Positions 26,694-35,702 of a stretch of 64,000 nucleotides of DNA are shown one piece after another. Below the pieces are notes generated by a model. It had not been told where the DNA came from. It saw only the letters and a list, made by a program, of their open reading frames with translations, and ran no database searches. Source of the stretch: Fangia hongkongensis FSC776 = DSM 21703 (lineage in GTDB: Bacteria; Pseudomonadota; Gammaproteobacteria; Francisellales; Francisellaceae); assembly GCF_000379445.1 (NCBI RefSeq), contig NZ_KB902273.1:1-64000 (forward strand). The letters run 5' to 3'. Made by a program: the position numbers and the translations under genes. The first letter of the stretch is position 1; each line of letters starts with the position of its first letter.

Positions 26694-27128
26694 ATGTCTG
26701 CAAGTATAGAAATGTTGTCAAAAAGTGAACTTATCCGTGCAGCGGCTATTTTTATTGTAATCGCTTTAACCCTTGGCACTGTCACAGGACTTTGGAGCAA
26801 CCCTTTATTTACCCGTAAGATAGAAGTAAACCTTTGGGACTATCTTATATTTATTCCCTATGCACTACTTATTGGGCTTTATTTTGGCATGAAAACGACC
26901 AGTTGTCGCTTGCATAAAAACAAACTGGGTATCGTCCTTGGCTTTTTGGGTTTCGCCTGTCCCACTTGCAATGCACTGTTATTAGCGGTGTTTGGCTCAG
27001 GCGCACTTATCAGCTACTTTGAACCTATTCGCGCCTATATAGGTCTTGCTGGGGTCATTATTATGGCGTATGCACTGTGGCAGAAATATAGGCTTAGAGC
27101 CAGTCAGCCCTCATATGCATCCAGATAA
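26694..27128 (+). CDS. Four-helix membrane protein with a CPTC motif
   Basis: 144 residues with about four membrane helices (roughly 14-34, 46-64, 75-103, 108-128). A CPTCN motif at residues 90-94 sits in the third hydrophobic stretch (GFACPTCNALLLAVFGSGAL), and another Cys is in the preceding loop (TTSCRLHK). The C-x-x-C suggests redox or metal binding in the membrane, but I cannot name a family. Its 3' end overlaps the convergent orphan gene by 25 bases. No clear ribosome site is seen before ATG 26694. Confidence 0.65.
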   Translation: MSASIEMLSKSELIRAAAIFIVIALTLGTVTGLWSNPLFTRKIEVNLWDYLIFIPYALLIGLYFGMKTTSCRLHKNKLGIVLGFLGFACPTCNALLLAVFGSGALISYFEPIRAYIGLAGVIIMAYALWQKYRLRASQPSYASR

Positions 27129-28615
27129 ATTTCTAATAATAAAAGTAATAATAAACGATGTTTCACGTTCTCATTTTTTTGGAAAAGCTCACTTGCAAAC
27201 CTTTGTAAAGAGCCATTATTTTCCTGAAGAAAAACATTATCAAGCTGATAGCCATCAAGCTTTGAATAGTGTGAAATAAAGCCCGCTAACCCCATAGCTA
27301 AATACTGAGTAAGTGATGTTTCTTTTTTGCCAGAGTTCATAAGAAACACAAATAACCCATCGATAAACTCCCGTATCTGACTCTCAAAGTTAGGAAAGTT
27401 GTCATAATTAAATGATATTGTTAACGCGTAGCGCTTAATAGTATCTGCAAAGAAAAGTACATCATATGCTCTTAGCAAACCAAGGTTTGTATGACCATCT
27501 CCTCTTAGCGCATCCCCATAATACATTGCACCTGAGAGCTTTAAGAGTTTAAAGTCTTGTGAAAATTGAGGATTAGCCGCTGATGCTAAAAGCCCACTTG
27601 CCAACTTTGTGGCAGAAAATGGGTCATTCAAACCATATTTAAGGTAAATATCAACCCCAGCAATATATGGAAATAAGTTCGGGCTTAGTTTCTGACGTTC
27701 AAGATAAATTTTCACACAACTTATAATGGCATCACAAAAATCGATTATCCGTGAGATACGTTTTGCTGTCTCATCTTTTGCGCCTTGATTCTCATTGCCC
27801 AAGCCTTTTATATGTGCAATGATTTCCTGATAACAACCATTAGCTCTTATATCTCCTATATCTGACATAACCATTGCCGTTAACTTTAGATTGGGCAAAA
27901 TTAACTTAATTTCATCAGCATCATAACGCTGTAACATCTCTCGAGTCGCTCTTCTAGATTCCACTTCATTTAGTCTACAGCTACTCCAATAATGCAAGCC
28001 AGAAATATCATTAAGCTCAATATTTCCTCTATTTTGTTGACTGCCTGATTGTTCTAATAATCTGCCAACTATAGCGGAAAATGAATACATAAATGAGATT
28101 TTTTTTAGATTGAAATTGAGCTTTAGTGCTACATTCCTATCGGCGTGTTTCGTAAACATACCATTAAGCTGGATTGACTTTATCTGATGCTGAAAAAATA
28201 GTGGCTCATTGAGTGATAAGCAAGGTAAGTTTTGATTCTTTAAGTTCTTTAATGTGATATTACCCATATCAATTTTATGCTTGCTAGCTACCGTTACTAA
28301 AGCATATGACAGATAACATAATAAAATAGTCTTGAGTGAAAAAAGCTTCTCACCTGATTTCTCCTCAAGGACTTCATCTATTTTCTTTAATACTTGCTCT
28401 ACGGAAACTGAATGTCCTAGTGTTTCAATAAATGATTTGAGATTATACGCTCTTCTGATACCTGAGTTGCCATGCGAAGAGAAGTTAATTTTATACCCTG
28501 TGAAATTATCTATTGACTTGGATGTGGCAATTTGATGGTGTACTTTATACATATCAATTGCCGCGAGAATTTCCTCTTTTATAATCAGAAACAATTTTTC
28601 ATTTGAAACAGCCAA
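27104..28615 (-). CDS. Large orphan protein of unknown function
   Basis: 503 residues, soluble, mostly helical by residue pattern, no signal peptide and no motif I recognise. It has a Leu-rich C-terminus (RLLLLLLLEIYLDAYEG). The frame starts with TTG at 28615, supported by GGAG about nine bases upstream; the first in-frame ATG is at 28552 and lacks a ribosome site, so I prefer TTG. It lies at the edge of the effector-like cluster, between the CPTC protein and recX, and may be another host-directed protein by association only. Confidence 0.65.
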   Translation of the reverse strand: MAVSNEKLFLIIKEEILAAIDMYKVHHQIATSKSIDNFTGYKINFSSHGNSGIRRAYNLKSFIETLGHSVSVEQVLKKIDEVLEEKSGEKLFSLKTILLCYLSYALVTVASKHKIDMGNITLKNLKNQNLPCLSLNEPLFFQHQIKSIQLNGMFTKHADRNVALKLNFNLKKISFMYSFSAIVGRLLEQSGSQQNRGNIELNDISGLHYWSSCRLNEVESRRATREMLQRYDADEIKLILPNLKLTAMVMSDIGDIRANGCYQEIIAHIKGLGNENQGAKDETAKRISRIIDFCDAIISCVKIYLERQKLSPNLFPYIAGVDIYLKYGLNDPFSATKLASGLLASAANPQFSQDFKLLKLSGAMYYGDALRGDGHTNLGLLRAYDVLFFADTIKRYALTISFNYDNFPNFESQIREFIDGLFVFLMNSGKKETSLTQYLAMGLAGFISHYSKLDGYQLDNVFLQENNGSLQRFASELFQKNENVKHRLLLLLLLEIYLDAYEG

Positions 28616-28807
28616 CTCACCTACTCTCCAGATATATCGCTTGCTTTATACACCACCCTCAACTGCATTTATGGAATAATAAAACACAATTAAGAAATAA
28701 AATATATACAAATTATGGTGTGGCTGCAATATATGAAATGCAGTTATGGAAAATGATGTAAATTTGCATGAAACATTCCAGTCGTGCCAACAACTGGCGC
28801 ACCTATG

Positions 28808-29263
28808 TTAAAGCTGGATATTGCCTACCACCTCCACAGCTGTAGTATAGTCATGTCCCTGGCGCAGCAAATATTGTATCCGCTTTTGTTTGTCTTTGAT
28901 ATCTTTAATATCGCTATGATACTTGTTTTCATAGCATTGAGATGCCTGATGAAACCAATCAATAGCTTGCTCAGAAAGGACGCTCTCAACAATCACTTTA
29001 TCAACCTGCTTCTCATAAACAAGCTTCTGTATGATGCGCCCTTTACCATAGTGCTTATTCAAATATGAGGCAACTAACATCTCGGTCAAGCGCCGATCAG
29101 ATTGCCAGTTTTGATCACTGAACTCTGTTAATAGTGCTTCAATTTCATCATGCGAGAGCTTATTTCTTGCTTTGAGTTTAGATTTAAGCTCAAAGCGAGA
29201 GTACTCTTTTTTAGATAAGAGAAAAAAAAGATAATTACGCTCAGCTTGCAGCATCTGTACCAT
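28808..29263 (-). CDS. recX: RecX, regulator of RecA
   Basis: 151 residues, within the usual range. Three tandem three-helix units are visible, with the family start [16 protein letters not shown], the middle [19 protein letters not shown] and [13 protein letters not shown]. RecX binds and trims RecA filaments. It overlaps the recA 3' end by 23 bases, the common recA-recX arrangement that gives low RecX output. ATG 29263 or ATG 29254 (MLQAERNY) are both possible starts. Confidence 0.9.
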   Translation of the reverse strand: MVQMLQAERNYLFFLLSKKEYSRFELKSKLKARNKLSHDEIEALLTEFSDQNWQSDRRLTEMLVASYLNKHYGKGRIIQKLVYEKQVDKVIVESVLSEQAIDWFHQASQCYENKYHSDIKDIKDKQKRIQYLLRQGHDYTTAVEVVGNIQL

Positions 29264-30281
29264 TGTCTGATACTTGCTCTTTGGCGCCTGTGCGCGCAGG
29301 CAGAAGCTTTTCTAATATTGCCCTATGAAGACCTGTTTTTACTTCTTCATGTTCTTTTAAATACTGGCGAACATTGTCTTTACCTTGTGCGATACGTGTC
29401 CCATTATAGCTATACCATGCACCTGCTTTATCAACAAGACCATGCTTGACACCTAAGTCAATAAGCTCGCCCTCTAAAGAAGTTCCTTCACCATATAAAA
29501 TATCAAACTCTGCCTGTTTAAAAGGAGGTGAAACCTTGTTTTTGACAACTTTAACCTTGGTCTCATTACCCAGAATTTCATCTGCTTTTTTAATCGGGCT
29601 CCCTCGGCGAATCTCCAGACGAACAGAGGCATAAAACTTAAGTGCATTTCCACCTGTTGTTGTCTCAGGGTTGCCAAACATCACCCCTATTTTCATACGG
29701 ATTTGGTTAATAAACACCACTAAGGTATTTGAGCGTTTGATATTTGCAGTAAGCTTTCGTAGCGCCTGTGACATCAGCCTTGCTTGAAGACCCATATGAG
29801 AGTCTCCCATATCACCCTCAATTTCGGCTCTTGGTGTTAATGCAGCAACAGAATCAACTACGACAATATCAACTGCACCTGATCTGACCAGCATATCTGT
29901 AATCTCCAGCGCCTGTTCACCGGTATCAGGCTGTGAAAGAATCAAATCATCAACATTCACGCCCAATGCCTTTGCATAGGTAGGATCAAGCGCATGCTCT
30001 GCATCAATAAATGCCGCTGTGCCTCCTTTTTTCTGGCACTCAGCAATAGCTTGAAGCGTTAGCGTTGTTTTTCCAGAGGACTCAGAACCATAAATCTCAA
30101 CAACTCGCCCCATAGGTAAGCCCCCAATACCAAGGGCAACATCAAGCCCAATACTTCCAGTTGATATCACCTCAATATCTTGCATAAGTGGCTGGTCACC
30201 CATGCGCATAATAGAGCCTTTTCCAAACTGCCTTTCAATTTGTGATAATGCTGATGATAATGCCTGTTCTTTATTACTCAT
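29241..30281 (-). CDS. recA: Recombinase RecA
   Basis: 346 residues from ATG 30281; the longer frame to 30314 would begin with TTG and adds a tail not found in RecA. Walker A GSESSGKT (65-72), Walker [13 protein letters not shown], loop motifs [19 protein letters not shown] and [20 protein letters not shown] are all intact. It catalyses strand exchange and supports SOS self-cleavage reactions. No LexA-type CTGT-N8-ACAG box is visible upstream to 30480, so SOS control may be absent or differ. Confidence 0.97.
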   Translation of the reverse strand: MSNKEQALSSALSQIERQFGKGSIMRMGDQPLMQDIEVISTGSIGLDVALGIGGLPMGRVVEIYGSESSGKTTLTLQAIAECQKKGGTAAFIDAEHALDPTYAKALGVNVDDLILSQPDTGEQALEITDMLVRSGAVDIVVVDSVAALTPRAEIEGDMGDSHMGLQARLMSQALRKLTANIKRSNTLVVFINQIRMKIGVMFGNPETTTGGNALKFYASVRLEIRRGSPIKKADEILGNETKVKVVKNKVSPPFKQAEFDILYGEGTSLEGELIDLGVKHGLVDKAGAWYSYNGTRIAQGKDNVRQYLKEHEEVKTGLHRAILEKLLPARTGAKEQVSDNGTDAAS

Positions 30282-30407
30282 AACCCATCTCAAATAACAT
30301 TTTTTCCTAGCCAATAATGTATCACCTATGGCGCTTTAACTAAAGGAAAATCCATTACATGTTAAACATTATCTGACTCAAGAAGAATTTTTTATTATCA
30401 AAAGCCC

Positions 30408-30438
30408 TTGACCTCAAGTTAACTTGAGGATTTAACAT
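30408..30438 (+). promoter_or_regulatory. SoxR-type promoter: perfect 18-bp operator in a 19-bp spacer
   Basis: A -35 TTGACC (30408-30413) and a -10 TAACAT (30433-30438) are 19 bases apart. Inside is the perfect palindrome CCTCAAGTTAACTTGAGG (30412-30429), identical to the known SoxR box. The overlong 19-bp spacer with a centred palindrome is the hallmark of MerR-family activation. It points to the VOC gene, whose ATG is 57 bases downstream. Confidence 0.85.
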
Positions 30439-30494
30439 CAAATACAGAAAGTTCAACTAGCGAAAGCTGAATCAATTTACCGTTGGAGATAGAC

Positions 30495-30908
30495 ATGCAT
30501 CTAGAACACATCAATCTTGTTGTTAAGAATTTAGAACAGTCACTTTTGTTTTATAAAGCGACTTTTCCTCATTGGAAAATACGATCACTGGGGGAGTCAA
30601 ACTGGTATCAATACAAGCGAAAATGGTTACATTTTGGTGATGATTATCAATATATTGCGCTTAGTGATCATGGTGCAGGCGACAATCGTGACTTAAAAGG
30701 CAACCAAGTAGGATTGGCACATTTTGCATATGTTGTACACGACATTCAAGCATTAGAAAAACGCATGCTTAACGCTGGATTTAAGTGTAGCATTTCCATC
30801 ACAGCGGATAAATTTAGAAAAAAAACTTACTACATAGACCCTGATGGATTTGAAATTGAATTTGTTCAATATACAAGTGATCTTCCTGATGAAAGAAATG
30901 CAGATTGA
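30495..30908 (+). CDS. VOC (glyoxalase/bleomycin-resistance) family protein under SoxR-type control
   Basis: 137 residues from ATG 30495, which follows TTGGAGATAG; the frame extended to TTG 30483 would swallow the ribosome site. Two beta-alpha-beta-beta-beta modules are visible: HLEHINLVVKNLEQSLLFY and VGLAHFAYVVHDIQALEKRM. Candidate metal ligands are His5, His76 and Glu122 in DPDGFEIEFVQY. Members bind or modify small electrophiles, antibiotics or methylglyoxal. The upstream SoxR operator suggests induction by redox-cycling compounds. Its 3' end overlaps the convergent aspartokinase gene by 43 bases. Confidence 0.85.
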   Translation: MHLEHINLVVKNLEQSLLFYKATFPHWKIRSLGESNWYQYKRKWLHFGDDYQYIALSDHGAGDNRDLKGNQVGLAHFAYVVHDIQALEKRMLNAGFKCSISITADKFRKKTYYIDPDGFEIEFVQYTSDLPDERNAD

Positions 30909-31645
30909 TGCGTGCTGATTAAGCTCCCAGTTACACCTGTAAATGTATTGGCAATGCCAATTTCAATGCGCTTATCTTTAGCATATTGAATGGCCTTTTC
31001 CTGCACAATACCAGCACCACATCTGGCAAGTTGAAGCATCTGATCATAGCTTAATGTATTGATCAAGAGCGCATCTTTTTTCTCCGGATGCTTATTAAAT
31101 ACCCCATCAACATCTTTATATAATGTGCATTTTTCAAGTGCAAGAAGATCTGCCAATGCTACAGCGGTCAAATCGGACCCGCCACGTGATAATAGGGTGA
31201 TTTCCCCCTTTGCATTCACGCCCTGAAAACCAGGGATAACACAAACATCAACGCTTTCAAATTGCTGATATATGAAATCTTTATTAATACTAAACGCCAG
31301 TGGCTTATGTTTATTTTCATGCACCATAAAGGGAATTTGCCAAACTTGTAGCGCACTTACTGTCACATGCTGATTCATTAAACCGGCGCTTAAAAGGCTT
31401 GCTGATTTCATCTCACCTGTTGCAACAATTAACGCTATTTCAGCTTGAGTGGTAATATATTGTGCTTTAGCAAAAGAATATAATCTGTCCGTTTCTCCCG
31501 CTTCAGCTGAGACAACAGCAATGACTTTTTTACCTGATTTAATATGTGATTTAATCACTGAAATAACAGCTTGACGTGTGACTGTACTTTGCATTGAAGT
31601 GCCGCCAAATTTGATCACAGAAATGGCTTTTGTATCTGTAAACAT
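30866..31645 (-). CDS. Aspartokinase catalytic domain without ACT domains
   Basis: 259 residues with the amino-acid-kinase fold: KFGGTSMQS (12-20), VIAVVSAEAGETDRL, ATGEMKSASLLSAGL, LLSRGGSDLTAVALADLL, YKDVDGVFNKHP, and the final SYDQMLQLARCGAGIVQEKAI. Normal aspartokinases have a further 140-200 residues of ACT regulatory domains; here the protein stops right after the catalytic domain, so it should escape feedback by lysine or threonine. It is the last gene of the siderophore operon, where aspartyl phosphate leads to aspartate semialdehyde, the substrate of Dat. That dedicated role is inference, strongly backed by position. Confidence 0.85.
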   Translation of the reverse strand: MFTDTKAISVIKFGGTSMQSTVTRQAVISVIKSHIKSGKKVIAVVSAEAGETDRLYSFAKAQYITTQAEIALIVATGEMKSASLLSAGLMNQHVTVSALQVWQIPFMVHENKHKPLAFSINKDFIYQQFESVDVCVIPGFQGVNAKGEITLLSRGGSDLTAVALADLLALEKCTLYKDVDGVFNKHPEKKDALLINTLSYDQMLQLARCGAGIVQEKAIQYAKDKRIEIGIANTFTGVTGSLISTHQSAFLSSGRSLVY

Positions 31646-31664
31646 GCTCTTTATCTATCCTTTA

Positions 31665-32891
31665 CTACGCCGCCAATACCGCACTATTATGCACTTTTTG
31701 CTTATGAGATGCATTTAACTTCCTTAGGAAATAAAGAGCGCCTAAAGCACCGGGGATAGATAAAATCCCACCCAATGTAAAGAGCATACCATAACCTAAA
31801 TATGCAGCAAGATAGCCACTTATTGACATGCCAGAGATATAAATCAGTAACTCCGCACAAATTAAAATAGTAAAATCCGTACCGGCTTGTTTTTTTGAGC
31901 AATGCTGCATAAAAATTGTATAGAGCACCACCATTTCCATTAATCTTGAGGCCATATTGAGCAGCACAACACTAAAGACAAGCACACTATTGCCTATACC
32001 AAGAAGGGCAATTGCACCCAAAGAGAAATAACAAAACCCACGAATGCAAGCAAGCAATATAATCATTTTATTACCACCTAATGGCTTAAATAAATAGCTT
32101 GCAACTGTTGCACCAAGCAGCCCAATAACGGCGCTGCCAATACCCATAACAACACCAATGGTGCTAAGAGGAATGGATAAGTCGACCAGAAATGCCGATT
32201 GCATCCCCATCACCAAGCCCTCACAAGCACGATAAATCAAACACATTGCTAATAACATCCGTGTCTCTGGGCGCTTTAAAAAGCTTTTAATCGATGGTTG
32301 ATGCTTTTTACTGGCATCATCAGGGATGTTATCTTCTTTAATAAAAATCATATAAAGCGCAATCACAATACAAACAACAGATAATAAAAGCGTGATTGCT
32401 TGCCAGCCAAGCACTTTATACAGCGCAATTAAAAGGGCCCCTCCTAGCATGCTACCAAGTGTTGTTCCTGCAACTCGTGCCAAATTTCCCCAACGAAAAT
32501 CATCACGTTTTAACTGTTCCAATGAGAACCCATCAATGGCAATATCCTGCGTTGCTGCGACCGATGACAATAGAAACGCCATGAAGAAAATGGCGCCCCA
32601 ATATTCATGAGGACTCATCAATGAAAAAATCCCCAAGAGCACAATAGTGACAACTTGCATGCCAAGGAACCAGCTTTTTCGCTTGCCAATGCTTACTGTA
32701 TAATATTTATCAACAAAAGGCGCCCATAAAAACTTTATCACCCATGGCAATAATAAAAGCCCTAAAAGACCAATTTTTTGTAAAGACACCCCCTCTGCAC
32801 GCAAAATTGTCGGCAGCGCAAAGGTACAAAAATAAAGTGGAATGGCTTGGGCCAAATACAGTATTCCTAAATTAATAAATCGTCTATTCAT
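31665..32891 (-). CDS. RhtX/FptX-like MFS siderophore permease
   Basis: 408 residues with about twelve membrane helices. The opening INLGILYLAQAIPLYFC and LPWVIKFLWAPFVDKYY, and the DIAIDGFSLE block, are characteristic of the AmpG-like RhtX/FptX group, which imports rhizobactin 1021 or pyochelin across the inner membrane. Its start overlaps the preceding small gene by eight bases, placing it in the siderophore operon. An export role cannot be ruled out from sequence. No outer-membrane TonB receptor is present in the window. Confidence 0.85.
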   Translation of the reverse strand: MNRRFINLGILYLAQAIPLYFCTFALPTILRAEGVSLQKIGLLGLLLLPWVIKFLWAPFVDKYYTVSIGKRKSWFLGMQVVTIVLLGIFSLMSPHEYWGAIFFMAFLLSSVAATQDIAIDGFSLEQLKRDDFRWGNLARVAGTTLGSMLGGALLIALYKVLGWQAITLLLSVVCIVIALYMIFIKEDNIPDDASKKHQPSIKSFLKRPETRMLLAMCLIYRACEGLVMGMQSAFLVDLSIPLSTIGVVMGIGSAVIGLLGATVASYLFKPLGGNKMIILLACIRGFCYFSLGAIALLGIGNSVLVFSVVLLNMASRLMEMVVLYTIFMQHCSKKQAGTDFTILICAELLIYISGMSISGYLAAYLGYGMLFTLGGILSIPGALGALYFLRKLNASHKQKVHNSAVLAA

Positions 32892-33309
32892 GTGTCTCGC
32901 TCAGCTTTTTATCCCATGGAGATGGTAAGTTACATTTTGTTAAAAGCTCATGTGCTTGAAGCTCTGCTTTTTTTACATCTTCAACGACAATACATTGAAA
33001 AGGCATACCCTTTGACATTGCTGGGGCATTGATCTTCTTAATAATCACAGGATCCTGTGTCACACGAAACATGCCAAGACACCACTTTGATAGCTCATTT
33101 TTAACTGATTTGAACCAAATTGCCTGTTTTTTTCTCGCCCTGTGTTCAAATTGATAATGCTCATCAAAGGTACTAATAAGCACAAATTCTCGCTTTTCTT
33201 TCAAAATCCGATCACAATCAGACAGCCAGTTAATGACTTCTTCATAACTTGGATAACTATGAAAATGCATCCTCACCACTGGCCAGTCATTTATATTACA
33301 TCGAATCAT
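32884..33309 (-). CDS. Small siderophore-operon protein of unknown function
   Basis: 141 residues, soluble. I do not recognise the family. The pattern (VVRMHFHSYPSYEEVINWLSDCDRIL, shown in part, then FVLISTFDE and a basic KKQAIWFKSVK) suggests an alternating alpha/beta, STAS-like fold. It overlaps the IucC-GNAT gene by four bases and the permease by eight, so it is translated with them and likely serves siderophore synthesis, release or uptake. GGTGAGG precedes ATG 33309. Confidence 0.75.
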   Translation of the reverse strand: MIRCNINDWPVVRMHFHSYPSYEEVINWLSDCDRILKEKREFVLISTFDEHYQFEHRARKKQAIWFKSVKNELSKWCLGMFRVTQDPVIIKKINAPAMSKGMPFQCIVVEDVKKAELQAHELLTKCNLPSPWDKKLSETHE

Positions 33310-35654
33310 ATTGCCTCACCTTCTTTGTTTATGCTATCTGCCAACTTCGCTAAAAACTGTGATTTTTCACAGGAAAAAAGATAGGCATTTTTCTCTGGTA
33401 AAATAAGTTTTCCTTCATTTTGATAGCCTAATCTAGGGGCTACTTTTTGAAAAGCAATCACCCGAACATCTGGCTCAAATAACACACGCTGAGCGTTAAG
33501 AATATCAAAGCAATATGCGCTAAGTACACTAATTAACGCTTCACTATGACCCTTATTCAGTGCAGATCTCTCCCCAATTAATAAATGCCAACCATAATCC
33601 CCCACTTGAGTAGGATAATATGCTGACAGACGATCTTCTTGTGCATTATAAATCTCAGCATAGCCAATTTCTCTGCCATGAATCGATAAGATAAAAAGCT
33701 GTTGATGCATATCAGATAATGCTTGAGAGAAATGTGCTTTTAACCTCTCTTTTGATTGATTCAAATGCCAAAACTGAGCAACATGCTCCTCATTCATCCA
33801 CTTGTGCAAGTTATCAATATCGCGCTCGAGCTCAACTGCACGCATCTTAACATGTCCACAATCAAACTCATTGACTCTTCGATTGGCAAGATAGCCTAAA
33901 TATAAAGGGTTCTTTAGTGTATCTGTTGGTAACACTTTTGGCCTTTCAGGGGCATCGTTATACCCCACCTCAAGCACCCTTAAGCGATTAAGACACAATT
34001 TCCCAAAGCGCTTTTTATATAAATTAAAGCGTTCAAAGCGCGTGCTTAATTGAGGGTGAGAGGTTTGATAGCGTGTTATACAGTCATCTAACTTCTGATA
34101 AAATTTGATTTCAGGAAAATCATGTTTTTTGGCCAAAATTGCAGATAAATAGCGATAATGAACAACAAATAAACCCGTGTGAATAAATTGTAAAAGATAA
34201 TCATCCTCTACACGCGGAATGGCACTTTTAACTTCTTCAGCCAAGTCCTCTAACTCTTTTAGCTCATCTTTACAAATATTAATATCATCAACAAAATCTT
34301 TCATTGCAAGCCCAACAGGGCGGCCATTTTCAAGCAAAAGAATACTGTTCTCTCCATGTGGGGAGAACACCATGCCATAGCGATATAGAAAATGTAGAAG
34401 TGGCGGCAATGTATTGTCAAAAAACCTCTCAAGCCAAAGATCAAGCGTTAATCCTGAGCTTTTAATCAACTCGCCCACCACGGTATTCCCGTTCTTATCA
34501 ACATGCACCAAAGCGGCCATTGTCATGGCCTTTTCATTATGCTCTAGTGTGCTTTGAATACTTTGGCGCCAAATGACACCCAGCTGTTCGGTGAACTGAT
34601 AGGGTGCTCCGGAGAAGGATGCTTGGTGTGGCGGATGATAATACATACTGGCAAGCTCGCCTAATAAAATGAATCGACAGTTTTTTAGAAACTGATCGTT
34701 TTTAGCAATAGACTGAACCCACTCAGTTAAAAGAGGTGCTGCTTTTGTTTGCGCCTCTGGTAACCCTCGATATACAGCCGTATTAAAAATGCTAAGCGGC
34801 AGTTTGACGCTATATTTCTCTGGAAATGAAATATTAGAAAATGTCCGGATAGACTGCATTGGCAAAAACTGATCTGTGCTTTGACCTAGATAGATAAGAT
34901 TCCTTTGGGCAATATCACTTAAAAACTGTTGTTGCAGCACATTATCCCACTGCCACGGGTGGCAAGGAAGATAATAATATGTATCTGATTTGGCACCTGC
35001 TAATCTTAATATATCATCAAAGTGAGTTAAGCTCTCTTCATCCAGCTCATGGTGAATCACTTTATCATAACAAAGCGTTGACAGTGACTGAAAGCTCGTT
35101 AATGTCTTACTGACTGCAAGCCAGATAAGTTTTTGCTCTTTTTGCATCTCAGGCGCGTAGTGCTGATATTCACTGGCAGAAAAACCAATTCGCCCCTTGT
35201 TAATAACAAACCATGGGTGCCCTGTCATAACCCCTTCAATCTTTGCATATGGAAGCTGAATAATTTCATCTGCCAGAGTGTTATTTTTAGCCAAAATCAT
35301 ACTATCAGCGTATAGCGTATTGTTAAGCTCACGGATAAAATGCGCCATTGTATGTGAGTCAATTTGAGTGATTGCTTTTGTTTCAATCACAAAATCTATT
35401 GCATCAACGGCCTTTGTTATCTGATTGTTGTGATGACGCATTACAGAGCCCTTCTCAACCATCAAGTTGCCATAGATACCCTTAATGGCATCAAATGAAT
35501 AAACAATATGATTTGATACCTTGAGTATATATTTATTGGGTTTAATAGGGTCAGCTTTCGGGGTAAAAATTCCCTCATAACTAAATTCGGCTATTATTTT
35601 CTCTAAAAGTCTCGTGCTTGCATTTAAATAGAGCTCTAAATGGTTATCTCTCAT
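33306..35654 (-). CDS. Fusion of IucA/IucC siderophore synthetase and GNAT N-acyltransferase
   Basis: 782 residues from ATG 35654, chosen because AAGGA lies about eight bases upstream (a frame from 35672 swallows it). Residues 90-580 are an IucA/IucC NIS synthetase: TGHPWFVINKGRIGF, PCHPWQWDN, SIRTFSNISFPEKYSVKLPLS (in part), FSPHGENSILLLENGRPVG, MKDFVDD. Residues 610-770 are a GNAT acyltransferase of the IucB/RhbD/MbtK type: NLHKWMNEEHVAQFW, GREIGYAEIYN, GWHLLIGERSALNKG. In rhizobactin 1021 loci these are separate proteins (RhbF and RhbD). It would acylate N-hydroxy-diaminopropane and condense it with citrate. Confidence 0.9.
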   Translation of the reverse strand: MRDNHLELYLNASTRLLEKIIAEFSYEGIFTPKADPIKPNKYILKVSNHIVYSFDAIKGIYGNLMVEKGSVMRHHNNQITKAVDAIDFVIETKAITQIDSHTMAHFIRELNNTLYADSMILAKNNTLADEIIQLPYAKIEGVMTGHPWFVINKGRIGFSASEYQHYAPEMQKEQKLIWLAVSKTLTSFQSLSTLCYDKVIHHELDEESLTHFDDILRLAGAKSDTYYYLPCHPWQWDNVLQQQFLSDIAQRNLIYLGQSTDQFLPMQSIRTFSNISFPEKYSVKLPLSIFNTAVYRGLPEAQTKAAPLLTEWVQSIAKNDQFLKNCRFILLGELASMYYHPPHQASFSGAPYQFTEQLGVIWRQSIQSTLEHNEKAMTMAALVHVDKNGNTVVGELIKSSGLTLDLWLERFFDNTLPPLLHFLYRYGMVFSPHGENSILLLENGRPVGLAMKDFVDDINICKDELKELEDLAEEVKSAIPRVEDDYLLQFIHTGLFVVHYRYLSAILAKKHDFPEIKFYQKLDDCITRYQTSHPQLSTRFERFNLYKKRFGKLCLNRLRVLEVGYNDAPERPKVLPTDTLKNPLYLGYLANRRVNEFDCGHVKMRAVELERDIDNLHKWMNEEHVAQFWHLNQSKERLKAHFSQALSDMHQQLFILSIHGREIGYAEIYNAQEDRLSAYYPTQVGDYGWHLLIGERSALNKGHSEALISVLSAYCFDILNAQRVLFEPDVRVIAFQKVAPRLGYQNEGKLILPEKNAYLFSCEKSQFLAKLADSINKEGEAI

Positions 35655-35702
35655 TCTTTTTTCCTTTCTCATCTTCCAAGTTATGCCATATAAAATACTG
35701 CA

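Noticed and set aside
28786-28803. Terminator after recX
   Set aside because: GTGCCA/TGGCGCAC pairs only with a two-base bulge and is not followed by U on the minus strand.
30282-30482. LexA/SOS box upstream of recA
   Set aside because: I searched both strands for CTGT-N8-ACAG-like sites and saw none. The only strong palindrome there is the SoxR-type site facing the other gene.
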